Source: Toxonevra muliebris (taxonomy: Eukaryota > Arthropoda > Insecta > Diptera > Pallopteridae). Taken from it: a stretch of DNA of 64,000 nt. Under the pieces are notes generated by a model. It worked only from the letters and a program-made list of their open reading frames with translations. It did no database searches and was not told where the DNA came from. Position 1 is the first letter of the stretch; each line of letters opens with the position of its first letter. The translations under genes were made by a program, and so were the position numbers. Shown piece by piece: positions 24,298-34,261 of the stretch. The stretch spans positions 39,025,989 to 39,089,988 of the forward strand of contig OY829326.1 in the NCBI GenBank assembly GCA_963691655.1, read 5' to 3'.

Positions 24298-24533
24298 CAG
24301 TGTTGCAACTAAAAAGCATGTATATAATTAGTGCTGCGAACTTTCAAGTTAAAGGCAATGAATTTCTCATATAACTTCATGTGAATATCACACTTTTTGC
24401 AAAAAAGTCTCAAAAGTTGCAAGGATTTAAAAAAAAGTCTCAATTTTTGAGTATTTTCGAAAAGTCGTGTCAAAGTCTCCAAGCAGTCAAAAAGGTTGCA
24501 AATTGCAACTTTAGTCTCATAACGGCCACGCTG
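24298..24533. mobile_element. Possible hAT-like short element
   Basis: The left end CAGTGTTGCAACT and the minus-strand right end CAGCGTGGCCGTT fit the loose CAG-G-TGGC pattern of hAT termini. Repeated AAAAGTCTCAA and TTGCAA words lie near the right end. No 8-bp target duplication matches, so the call is weak. Confidence 0.3.
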
Positions 24534-26448
24534 CCCAGGAGGCAGGTAACTATCTAAAATCCAATCAGTTCACAGAGCAACTTTTTAAGCTCGGTAATCT
24601 GATTAGCATATGTCAGGTAAAAAGCTAAAAATGGGCTAATGGCAAAAAGCTCTAGCCCTTGAAAAAAACCTGCAAAAAATAGTTCGAGCAGCAGCGGAAA
24701 AAATATCATGGGTCAATTAATTTTGCATTCCACTAACTGTCCGGTCATAGCAAGAACCAAAGATCATTTGCTAAGAAAACTGTTATACGACAAACTGGTA
24801 AAATTTTTCAAGGAAAACGAATTTGGTTGATAGTTGTTCACACAAAATTTAAATTTTATGTAATGTTTTCTAACTTTTAATACATATTTAAGAAGTTTTA
24901 TATGATGCACATATATCAAAACACTGTCGCTAATAATCTTCATATTAAACAAGTGCAACCATATCAGACAATATACACCGATTTTCTTTAACCCCAGCAA
25001 AGCCAAACGGAGGAAAATTATCATATCGTTGGCATTATAATATACTCTTCATCGTAGTTTTTTACGAGCATTTCAACAAGTTTTACAGCTTTTACCATTA
25101 AAACTAGGGGGAAAGGAGAAAAGATCAGCCACAACAACAATGAAATAAATACCGAAAAACGTTAATAATAAAAAGAAGCAACAGTCTTTGGCACCAATTT
25201 TAAGTATCGTGTTAGTATCGTATTTTAAGTTTTCAATTCTTTTTCCACTTCAATTTGCTGTGGTAAGCTAAAGAAATCATTTCAAATAGGCCATTAAATG
25301 TATCTAAACATGCATGAATTTTCCACTGTTTCCAATGTGTATTTCGGTGCTTTGGTGCTGTGCGGTGTTTGCCATAAATTTTACGATCCAAGAATGTAAC
25401 TTGAGTAACTTTTTTAGTAACTTTAGTTTCTTGATCTCGATATCTCGGCGATGATGATGATTTCTTCTGAATAAATTAATGAAGATTTGCTGGCAATGCG
25501 CAACGTGGGAACTTGAGAAAGAAATGCTATTGTTGTTGTTGTTATTTATAATAGTAATAGGTTGTGGTATCTTTTTTCTTCTTCTACTACTTTAATTTCA
25601 CCTCCACCGATATCGAATTGTTTTTGTTTTCTTTTTTATTTATAGAATTTTAAAAGCGTTGATTTTCTACCGAAATGTGTACAAAACAGTTGGCATTATG
25701 GTTTTGTTATTTAAATTTTTATTACTACTTTGAAATACTTTACTAAAGATATATCTGCTGTTTTTTTTGATACAATATAAAAGAAATTTTCGGTTTTTTA
25801 TTATAATTTATTTATTTTTTTTTGTTCTCTTTATTTTATTTTATGTGGGCCAGTCGTCGAATTTTATTATGTCATTAATATGTGTATGTGAAATACTCGT
25901 AAGTTTAGTGAGTTGTTGTTGACATTTACTACACCACAACAATAAATTATAATAATTTTCAATATAAATTATATGAAACTGTCAATGTGATATTGTTGCA
26001 CTCATAATATTGCATTTTTCGCAAACAATAGTTTTTGACAGAAATTAGCTCAATGTGATTTATATATTTATTAGTGAGTGTGTTCATAAAATACCCACAC
26101 GGTCTTCAATGGGTTTCCGATTCTATGCTTCTTATTGGTTTATTGATTTTATTGAATTTCAACGTGTCTTTGAAATAGGTAAAATGTTTTCATACGGGAG
26201 GGATGTCGAATACTTGTAGCATCAGCAATATTTGAACGAGATAATCCAGCAATTATTTACAAAATTATATTATCTGGTGCCTCCTGTGAAGTATAACTTG
26301 TGATAGATTTTCCTGCACTTAATACCGAATACTTTATATCAAAGTACAAAGAGTAGCGGTGCCTTGGGTAAATTGTTGAGGTTCTTAGGTTGTAAGATCT
26401 CATCTATTTAGAGCCTGGCATCACATCTAAAGCAATATCAACTTACAG
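24534..26448. other. AT-rich DNA without recognisable gene
   Basis: This stretch contains T-rich and TTG tracts (25,528-25,545) and TA-rich runs. Open frames such as 24,764-25,024 (minus) have no motif. Confidence 0.5.
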
Positions 26449-26900
26449 ATCAATTAAAGAATAATTCATGCCAACAGGTGTTACTCCAGGCTCAATAGGC
26501 ATTATCCTTTTTCGACGCATAAAAATAATGTTCTACAAGAAGCTCATCACTGCGGTCATCAATCGAAGTCAATAATTTTATAAGCCCTTTGGGCCCCATA
26601 CCATGGACTGCTGTTTGGTTTTCGGGTCGCACTTACAGAACAATGCTTCATTACCTTACGTTTCCCTACGTTTTCAAATTTTGGGCAAAACGAATACGTG
26701 CCTCTTTTTGCTCATCATCCAAAATTCGTAAAACTCTTCGATCAAATTTTTTCGGTTATTCCAGAGGATTTTCTAACCCAGTTATTCAAACCCAGTTATC
26801 ATTTCTTGGATCAATCTTGGATCTTCAACAATTTTGGTCTTCATCATTTGAAGATTTTGCAAGGTGTTCACGAGGCCTTCAGTGTTCTTCACAGAAAAAT
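26449..26900 (-). pseudogene. Decayed mariner-family transposase
   Basis: The minus strand shows pieces in the order expected for a mariner transposase, in shifting frames. GRPREHLAKSSNDEDQ and VEDPRLIQEMI come first (region between the two helix-turn-helix domains). Next is RILDDEQKEARIRFAQNL, like the LLTDEQK...R linker, then RPENQTAVHGMGPKG, like YDPETK..S..W. Last is IEPGVTPVGMNYSLIDL, like PPGxTV...YY..LL. The spacing between the last two, about 44 residues, is normal. The stretch holding the first catalytic Asp is deleted. The plus-strand open frames at 26,589-27,012 are the opposite strand of this relic. The family call is by motif order only. Confidence 0.45.
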
Positions 26901-27642
26901 GTCCGCTCTGCAATCTACAAATTCCTTTGGACAGGAAATGTTGAGCAAAGGTGAAACAATACTCCGACTAGGACGGCATTCTATTCGAAATACGGCTGTG
27001 GTGAGCGTATAAAATGAGAACATAATGGCTCTACTAACTGGCGTGCATTACAGAGCTAACAAACAAAATTTTTGTAAACCTCCCAACGGTTTTAGCTTAA
27101 ACTTAAGTTAGTAAAGTAAAATATATATCAATGTGGACCCATATGAGACTTTGGAAGTAACCCTTGTCCAAATTTTTATAAATAACTATCTACATATCAT
27201 GCTCAAAAATTATACTAAAAACTGTGGACCTATTGTAAATTACTCAATCGTTATAAGCTCATTAAGGTGAGGGGTGTAGTAAGGGAGGGTGGGTGACTAA
27301 ATAGAAGTGACATATTCCCACACTTGAAATTTCTCCCTAAGAATAAAAAGCAACAATGTAATTGTTAAAAAGCCTGAACAATGTTCAATATTGTTAACGT
27401 GTTAATTTCATTTGATTGATTTTTAATGAAAGCGATGAATTTGTTGCGCTTTGTTGTTGTTTCGTTAAGGCGAACCACACAAAGAAAAATGAGAATATGA
27501 ATGAGGTTGAGGTTGAGATGCGCTCTATTAAATCAATCGTATGCGTCAGTGCGTGATGTCGTAACGCCAGTCACTATATTATTTTAGCAAAAAAAACAAA
27601 AAAAATTATTGTTGCGCGCACTCATTCATACACATGCACACT
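26901..27642. other. No recognisable gene
   Basis: This is flanking DNA of the mariner relic followed by AT-rich sequence. The expected mariner terminal repeats could not be found. Confidence 0.45.
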
Positions 27643-27820
27643 CACTAGCGGATTCAGATATTTCCGAAGAGGGGAAGGGCGGGGGTGCTTAATTTTTTCA
27701 TCCCTTTAAAACTGTTTTTTATTCTTGATCAACGAACAAAATGTATGAAACTTTTATCGGTTAAGAAGGAAGGGGTGGGGTTATCCCCAAACCTTTCACC
27801 TCCTCTATGCTACGCCAGTG
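27643..27820. mobile_element. hAT-type MITE with 8-bp target duplication
   Basis: The ends are CACTAGCGGATTC (left) and, on the minus strand, CACTGGCGTAGCA (right). They are flanked by TGCACACT (27,635-27,642) and TGTACACT (27,821-27,828). The 8-bp direct duplication differs at one base. Short inverted ends with an 8-bp duplication are the hAT signature. The 178-bp interior is G-rich (GGGGAAGGGCGGGGG, AAGGAAGGGGTGGGG) and noncoding. Confidence 0.65.
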
Positions 27821-27828
27821 TGTACACT

Positions 27829-28679
27829 TGTATCTATAAACTGTCACACGGCAATTATTGACATTTCAGCGAATATTCATAATAAACAAAATATACACAG
27901 TGAATATGAAAGAACAGCCTAAGGTTACAAAGAAGACCAGACAAGAATATGGAAAAGAAGAAGAAGAAGCAGCAGCAGCAACAAGACACGTGTCTATAAT
28001 CCGGTAATTATTTTGTCATCACAAGGAACAAGTCGAAATTCACTTCCTTTATTTTTGGTGATGACTGGGGTGGGGTGAAACTATAGCGGAGGACGGAGGA
28101 GGAGGAGGAGTGTGCGGAAATGAATTAAGGCGATTTGTAAGATTTATTATTAATATCAGATATACATATGTATTTATATGAATATGGAAGCTTTAATTTA
28201 TTTATTTCACTTTGTATAGTTCTTTTTTTTTATTTATATAATTTACCGCTAAATATATTTTTTTTTTCTTAGTTTTTGTGTTTTTATTTTTTACTTTTTT
28301 GTTTAACTTGTGATTGGCATCTGGAAAATTAAAATAGTTTTCTCATGCTCTTTGAGAACAAGTTAATTTATGCCAGCACCCGATATTGATCCCAATTCAT
28401 TGATAAGCTGATGTTACTAACCTCATTTTCTATAAATCTTTTTCGGTTTCGGTATGTGTGTGTGTGCGTGTTACAAACTTTTCAATGTTGTTGACATTTT
28501 GTTGTTGATGCTGTAACAAGTGAGTGTACACAGTACAGCAGTGGCTACAATATCAATTTTATACACAGAAATAGATACATATAAGTATACAGTGTAATAA
28601 TTTTATATGTTTACAATGGTAAATATAAATAAAAATACGATTTCAAATTCAATTAACTCATGTAGGATGTTGAAATAGT
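27829..28679. other. No gene; purine-rich and TG-rich simple sequence
   Basis: GAAGAAGAAG-CAGCAGCAGCA (27,955-27,982), GGAGGAGGAGGAG (28,090-28,108), poly-T (28,223-28,270) and a TG run (28,455-28,470) are present. No exon or transposon terminus was seen. Confidence 0.5.
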
Positions 28680-28823
28680 AATTAAGAAGCATCACTGAGA
28701 TCACCGATGAGGAATCGAGGAGGATTCCGAAACGGCCTCATGATTTGCCTATCCTATATACACTGTTATTGCTTTGTCATTTTGACACTTTCTCACTTTG
28801 ACAAGCGTTCATTAAGCCTGATA
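28680..28823. repeat. Duplicated segment, copy 1 (copy 2 at 29,154-29,282)
   Basis: About 140 bp recurs in direct orientation 474 bp downstream. The best-conserved part is 28,682-28,753. Read on the minus strand it is one open frame ending in TAA: QIMRPFRNPPRFLIGDLSDAS. Most differences from copy 2 fall on third codon positions, and both frames end at the same stop. Both copies have AG just upstream, as at a splice acceptor. Read on the plus strand it contains CCGATGA, a perfect 6-bp stem (GGAATC/GATTCC, 28,711-28,716 and 28,723-28,728) and GAAA, laid out like a hammerhead ribozyme core. Neither reading is proven. Confidence 0.6.
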
Positions 28824-29153
28824 AAACAATAAAACAAATTAACGATATGAACTCGTCTATGTAAAAACCTCTAGACTTCATTTTCATAATCTCTAAACGT
28901 AAATAAATGGAGCCTGATTCACAAAAATTACAATTAGAATCATTTCTACAAACACACACACTCATGTAATAGACTTTCAATAACAAACGGTTATGTTGAC
29001 TAGTTACAATGAGAAAACACAACAACAAATAAGTATACGGAACGGTAGTGGTAGTTTTCTTTTAATATCTCTATTCAGTGAAGATATTTGGAATCAAATC
29101 TGCAATTCTGGGTTACGATTTCAAATATCAGTAGCTTATATAAAATATTGAAA
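28824..29153. other. Spacer between duplicated segments, with signal-peptide-like minus-strand ORF
   Basis: The minus strand of this spacer, continuing into copy 1 down to 28,777, has an open frame whose later methionine gives MKMKSRGFYIDEF followed by ISLICFIVLSGLMNACQS. That looks like a signal peptide with a cleavage site. It ends nine residues later (EKVSK) at a stop. A good splice donor (CAAAGTGAGA on the minus strand) lies there, but simple splicing to the 28,753 segment gives a frame mismatch or a stop. No gene can be built without transcript data. Confidence 0.25.
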
Positions 29154-29282
29154 GATTAAGAACTTTCACTAAGATCACTGATGAGGAATCGTGGTGGATT
29201 CCGAAATGGCCTTATGATTTGCCCGCCTCTGTATACACTGTTGTTGTGATGACTACATACATACGTTCTTTAAGCCTGATAT
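29154..29282. repeat. Duplicated segment, copy 2
   Basis: The minus-strand frame at 29,228-29,156 reads GQIIRPFRNPPRFLISDLSES plus S and ends in TAA. On the plus strand this copy has an intact hammerhead-type core: CTGATGA (29,178-29,184), a 6-bp stem (29,185-29,190 with 29,197-29,202), then GAAA (29,203-29,206). A third helix with a cleavage triplet was looked for and not found convincingly. Confidence 0.6.
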
Positions 29283-29974
29283 ACATTACCTAAAGCAAAT
29301 ATAAATAGGTTAGAAGGTTTTCGCTCAGACTTCTCATCAATTTGATACGATTTTTGATATTGGTAACACTGACATTAGACAGCGATGATGCACCGTATTG
29401 ATTGCAAGGTTAATTGGAAGAAGACATATTTGTGGGACTCCAAATGAAGAAAGTTCTGGCAGATATTGTGTTATTGTGTTTGAAAATCTTTTGTCTTCAG
29501 TTTTTTAAGAAATATCATTGAAATATGTTACGATTGTGTCAAAGAAATGTAATTGAATGTAAAAAAATTGCTTATATCGATCATTGGTTCAGGTTGCATC
29601 TTGAGCATATTAAAAAGCTTTCAGATTGCTCATATTCCTTTCCCCAAATTTGTTTCAGGTCTCGAATGTTTTCAAATACAAAAATATATTCAGCAAAGTT
29701 CATCAACCGCACACAATATGAGAATGAATAGTAGAGCCTAACTATTTGTAACCATAAATATTTACCACACTGTTCTTAACACTAAATGTATGAGCACAGG
29801 TAGCAGTCACCTATGGTAATCTGTTGTAATCTAAGCGTCTTTTGTTTCTCAACATATTTTTTTTTCGTCTTGTTGTTTCTTGTAGTTTTTTTTTTTTTTG
29901 TTTTTGTTGTATTTTTGTAAAGAATTATGAGCATTTACTGAACAAAAAATAATATTAAACGTTTATAAATCGCT
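29283..29974. other. No recognisable gene
   Basis: Two overlapping plus-strand frames near 29,525-29,741 lack any motif. T-rich runs occupy 29,850-29,920. Confidence 0.45.
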
Positions 29975-30150
29975 TGTAGTCGCACTATGCGCTACTCGAT
30001 CCATCGCGTCGTCTGCCAGATACCCTAAGCTGCCCTCTGTGCTGCTTAGGCTGCTGTATCATACAATCTCTTTATCGCTGGTTCGCTGCCTGCACACAAT
30101 TAATAGAGACATCAAATATCTTGATTAATTGTCGCCGCAGTTAACAAAAA
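29975..30150. promoter_or_regulatory. Candidate conserved noncoding or regulatory block
   Basis: This is a GC-richer island in T-rich DNA. It has an interrupted hairpin: GATAC-CCTAAGC (30,019-30,030) pairs with GCTTAGG (30,044-30,050) and GTATC (30,056-30,060) around a 13-nt loop and a 5-nt bulge. It also has a perfect inverted pair of homeodomain-like sites, ACAATTAAT (30,096-30,104) and ATTAATTGT (30,124-30,132). The enhancer role is inference; the symmetry is directly visible. Confidence 0.25.
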
Positions 30151-31280
30151 AAGAAACTAAAAAAAAAAAAAATTCGACCTCTCCAGTTTAATATTAATTT
30201 TAATGTTTTCTTTCTCTCTCTGTTTTTTTTTCTATTTATATTTATGAAGATAAAAGAAGCGCTGAAATATTTTGTGGTCATTGTAAAATGTCTTTAAAAT
30301 TAATTTTTTCATTTTAGAATAAAGGAAGATGAAGTTTTATATTTTTATACTAAATCGATTTTTTATTAAAATTTCTTTTTGAATTTTAAACGTTTTTAAT
30401 CGGCTTCTGCTGTTGTTTTCTTGCTCGTTGATATTTTTCATACTATTTGTCATATGTTTTTTTTTTTTTATGAACACAAATCACTTTGAACTTTTTAAGT
30501 TAAAATGCTGACATTGTGAAAAATTTATGTAAGATGCTGTCAATATTTAGAGTTAAATTCATTTAATCCCTTTATTGATGTAAGTATTAGCGAATTTCAT
30601 GATTTTCTCTCATTGTTTGCTGTAAAGTTGTAAAGGAAGTATGTATTGTAAATGTGATATTAAGAGGTTTATTTTTTGCTTATTGTCATTTTTGTAGTAG
30701 TTTAGTTTAAATACTGCTCTCTCAATGCTTTAATTTTCTGGGCCCATAATTTTTTGAAGCACTGAATGATTATAATAAATATATTTAAATATACATATTT
30801 GCCGTAAAATTATCAAATTTTTCAATTTTATTTTAAATGCTTTGCCTACTTAAGTTTAGGACTACTAAATTTTCTTGCCGAAATCAGATGTGTAGGAGGC
30901 TCTGATGGAATGCATTCAAAAACTCGATTTCGTTACAAAATTTATATAGGAGTTCCTAGAAAATATTTCTTTCATATTTTTCTGAACGAAACATCGTGTA
31001 GATGCTTCGTTCTGATTCGGTTTGAACGGTTTAAATATATGAGTTGAGTTTTCAAGGATTTTTAGTATATTAGGTTGCAAGTAACAATTTAGATTATTTA
31101 GGATATAGACATCGATGTCGATATTTTTATTAGAAGACGTGGAAGTCAAAGAAATATTTTCTTATTTTTCAGTTTGTCAAACTTTCACGAGGCATGGGCC
31201 ATCAGCATCGTCAATTTCAATTTCTGCATTCAGCTCATCTCAACTTTTATCATCCGCTTCTATACTGCCAGTCGGATGTA
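30151..31280. other. AT-rich DNA without recognisable gene
   Basis: T-rich tracts dominate. 31,115-31,280 is more complex and open on both strands, but I recognise nothing. It is the direct flank of the maT element. Confidence 0.45.
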
Positions 31281-31388
31281 TACAGGGTGACAATCGTAAA
31301 GTGGCGCACACATTTCAGCAGTTATTTTCAAAAGAACGTACTTCCATTAAGTACAATTGAGTGTTAACATTGCTGAATATATAAGCTT

Positions 31389-32145
31389 TCATTTGATATA
31401 ACCTCCTTTAGCCTGCACACATGCCTTCAATCGATCCGGAAATCGTAGGACTGTTCGCCGCAGGACTTCCTGATCAATTTCAGTCCAGGCTTTCTCTAAT
31501 GAATTTGTCAGCGACTCCAGACTGTGGTGTTGAGATGCACAAGCCTTACTCTCTAAAATACTCCAAATAGAGTAGTCCATTGGGTTCAAGGCTGGGGAGT
31601 ATGGTGGCCATTCTTGAGATGTTATGAATCCAGAAAAATTGTCTTTTATCCATGTTTGCGCTAATTTTGCCATGTGGGAAGGTGCAGAATCTTGCTGGAA
31701 AGTCCAGTTTTCATTTTCAAATGTATCTTGGGACCAGGGAAGAACATGTTCATTTAAAATGCTCCGATAAACAACCTGGTCAATTTTAACACCCTCTTCA
31801 ACGAATATTAGAGGGGTTCTGGTATTAGCGGAAACTCCAGCCCATACCATAACGGAAGCTGGCTTTTGAACTCGGCCAACAGTCCTATTTTGTTGCGATG
31901 ATGATGTTAGCCACATTCGGTCATTTTGCGCATTGAAATGTTGTTCAACCGTGAAAATTTTTTCATCTGTAAACAAGATATTTTCAACATTTTTTAACAC
32001 GGAGGAGCGTAGCAACGCCTTGCATCTTTGCAGTCGCAAATCTTTCTTTTTTTGTGTCAGATCTTGAGCTTTTCGGAGCTTGTACGGCTTAAGATTAAGC
32101 TTTGATTTTGCAATGATTCGCACTGTTTCACGGTTTACTCCCACT
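31389..32145 (-). pseudogene. maT-type transposase, catalytic part
   Basis: This part carries VGVNRETVRIIAKSKLNLKP (end of the second helix-turn-helix) and the catalytic domain. FTDEK holds the first Asp (residue 145 if numbered with the N-terminal part), QQDSAPSH the second (237) and PALNPMDYSIW the third (275). The gap between the second and third Asp is 37 residues, the DD37D spacing of maT elements. All three acidic residues are present and no stop or frameshift is seen. The two parts add to exactly 337 codons including the stop at 31,389-31,391, so the insertion is the only visible lesion. Activity cannot be judged from sequence. Confidence 0.92.
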
Positions 32146-33842
32146 CACGGTTGCCACACCAAAATTTTTTTTGGGACCAAAAACAAAAGCAAAAAGGACC
32201 AAAATGGAAAAAAATGGACCAAATTTTTTTTTAATTATTTAACAAGTAAATATAGCACATTGTAAAATGTGTATAACAATTTTATAATATTTTTTTAGCG
32301 ATTGCTATAGAATACATACATTTGTATTTCACATCAAACTAAAATAAAAAAAGTGCTCAGAAATTCATATAGCACATATGTTATGAAAGGTATATAAAAA
32401 TTACTTATAATATTTTAAGTGATTATTATATAGTACAAACATAAGTATATCACATTATATATTAGCAGAAAAAACAAAAAAAAGTGCTTCCAAGTTCATA
32501 TAGAACATATGTATTAAAAAGTGTGTAAAAACTGCTTATAATATTTTAAGAGATTGTTATATAGTAAAAACATATATCACATTAAACAATACCAAAAACA
32601 ACAACAAAAAAATGGTTAGCAATTCAGATACAAAGAAGAACATTTTTGGGACACGATAAATAAATCAAGTATGTCGACAAATCAAAAAATTACACGGCAG
32701 AAAGTATATTCTTTTATAGATGAATACAAATGTAAAGTCATTTTTGAAATCAGATATCAAAGAAAAAAGAAGATGTGTCTTGAAAGCCCCGAAATTTAGA
32801 AAAAAACGGTATTCAAAACTAAAAACAGTGCCATATACTCCTCAACAGAATGGCGTTGCTAAATCTTTACTACTCAGTAGTATCGAAACCAAAGTAGATT
32901 TCGTCAGCAACTTAGAAGCTCTTTCACCGACCGGGTCTGTGTTTACATCTTTATCAGAAGCATGCAAAGACTTCGTGTGACTTCGGCGAATTTTGAGTGG
33001 ATTTATTCAACAAATGAACGCACCAACTAAGTTGTACGAAGACAAAGTTGCTTGAGACTGATCGAAGGATAGAAGTTTTCAGTTTTCTGGCCAATAAAAG
33101 CACAAAGACGCTGGAGTTTGTTTTCAAAAGGACTAAGTAGATCGAAAACATGATGGCAGACTTACTGACGAAGCCATTGCCAGCAAGGCGGATTCAATTA
33201 GGCAGGCGTATTGATAAAAGTTATTCTATTGTTTTCAAATTATTGGTAAATGTTCAGATTACACTTTTTGACTCAAATTTTGTTAATATGAATTGGGGCG
33301 TGCCGCCCTTTCCCGGTTCGGTTTCTTGTCGCTAAAATTTTTTCAAAAAATAGTAAAAATAACTAAAAAAAGATATGACTATAAATGAATACATCATGCA
33401 TAAATTGCACTTGTGTCGCGCAAATTAAAAGGTCATTTGTATTCAAATCACATTTAAAAAAAGTAAAAAATTCGCGCGAAAAAGAACCAAAATGGCCACC
33501 GAATTTAGTGCGTCATGTATCCATTTAGTTTCTTTTATTTGTTATTTTACTATTTATTGAATACATTTTAATGCCAAAAATCCGTTTTCGGGAAGGGCCT
33601 GCCCTCCCTAATTCAAATAAACAAAAATATCAACAGTATTGCCTGCTTTCATTACTACAACTTTCTTACACTGATTTTTTTAACATCACATTTTTTAGTC
33701 ACAGAGTGACTCATACATTACATATGAAAGTTAATTACTTAATATTTTTGAAAAAGGACCAATTCAGAAAAAAAAGGACCAGCGGACCAAACGAAAATAA
33801 AAGGACCACTTTTGGTCCAAAAGGACCAAAGTGGCAACCGTG
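32146..33842. mobile_element. hAT-like nonautonomous element inserted in the maT transposase
   Basis: The ends are a perfect 12-bp inverted repeat, CACGGTTGCCAC...GTGGCAACCGTG. They are flanked by an exact 8-bp duplication, CTCCCACT (32,138-32,145 and 33,843-33,850), made from transposase codons. An 8-bp duplication with short ends of this type indicates hAT. Both subterminal zones carry many copies of GGACCAAA/TTTGGTCC, probably binding sites for the missing transposase. There is no hAT transposase in its 1,697 bp. The interior holds a copia pol fragment. Confidence 0.9.
32785..33215 (+). pseudogene. Ty1/copia pol fragment with internal deletion and stops
   Basis: The frame shows LKTVPYTPQQNGVAKS, the C-terminal integrase signature. 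About 35 residues later it reads LSEACKDFV, a stop in place of Trp, then LRRILSG...NAPTKLYED, the RNase H region. After further stops comes KTLEFVFKRTK and MMADLLTKPLPARRIQLGRR, the end of copia pol. The whole reverse transcriptase is missing, so integrase and RNase H are joined by a large deletion. The fragment lies wholly inside the hAT-like element. The remaining 33,220-33,380 may contain LTR-proximal sequence, but no LTR pair is visible. Confidence 0.85.
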
Positions 33843-34104
33843 CTCCCACTTCCTTAGCGATTTTTCTCATTGAGCGCCTTGGATTTCGCTTGATTCGTTT
33901 ACGAATTTTTTCTGTTAAACCAGTAGTGGCAACTGTTGAAAATTTTCCCCGGTCTCTATCTCCAAAACCCCCAGTTTCATTATATCGAATAATAGCTCGG
34001 TCTACCGTACGACTTGACAAATTTAAAGCCTTTGCAATTTGACGGCTACTATAATTTGCCAAATGAAATTTCATAATTTCACGACGAATATTTTCCTTGT
34101 CCAT
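33843..34104 (-). pseudogene. maT-type transposase, N-terminal part
   Basis: I start at MDKENIRREIMK (ATG at 34,104); an upstream in-frame Met would add 20 hydrophobic residues with no counterpart in the family. Residues 1-45 form the first helix-turn-helix, with the typical YSSRQIAKALNLSSRTVDR. Then comes a linker with GGFGDRDRGKFST. Residues 62-85 begin the second DNA-binding domain (TEKIRKRIKRNPRRSMRKIA). The frame is cut after KE by the hAT-like insertion. Continuation is at 32,145. The role in an intact element is to bind the terminal repeats and catalyse cut-and-paste transposition in the nucleus. Confidence 0.9.
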
Positions 34105-34261
34105 TTTTATGGAAATTTCAAAATGTAATAACAAAAATTCAAATGAAATTAAAAGCAAGGCCAATGATGAATGAATTTGCTTTTTAAATTAAAGTAACGG
34201 TAAATGGCAAAGCTTGCTGCAGAGTATTAAACTTGCGTCACTTTACAATTGTCACCCTGTA

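Larger units (their letters stand above)
31283..34259 (-). mobile_element. maT-type (DD37D) Tc1/mariner-superfamily transposon, interrupted
   Basis: The terminal inverted repeats are CAGGGTGACAATCGTAAAGT (left) and CAGGGTGACAATTGTAAAGT (minus-strand right end), continuing GGCGCA and GACGCA. TA duplications lie at 31,281-31,282 and 34,260-34,261. The total is 2,977 bp. Without the 1,697-bp insertion and its 8-bp duplication the element is about 1,270 bp, normal for this superfamily. Transcription is on the minus strand. The ends differ at only two positions over about 26 bp. Confidence 0.92.

Noticed and set aside
26589..27012. Two overlapping plus-strand frames of 104 and 121 residues
   Set aside because: The minus strand carries ordered mariner-like motifs here, so these are more likely shadows.
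29154..29282. Calling copy 2 a functional hammerhead ribozyme
   Set aside because: The core and stem II are present, but no convincing helix I/III pairing or cleavage triplet was found in type I or type III arrangement.
30019..30060. microRNA precursor
   Set aside because: The stem is only 7 + 5 bp with a 5-nt bulge; too short for a pre-miRNA, and no known fly microRNA sequence was recognised.
33571..34042. Plus-strand frames opposite the maT transposase and the hAT-like right end
   Set aside because: They are antisense to a well-supported transposase on the minus strand.
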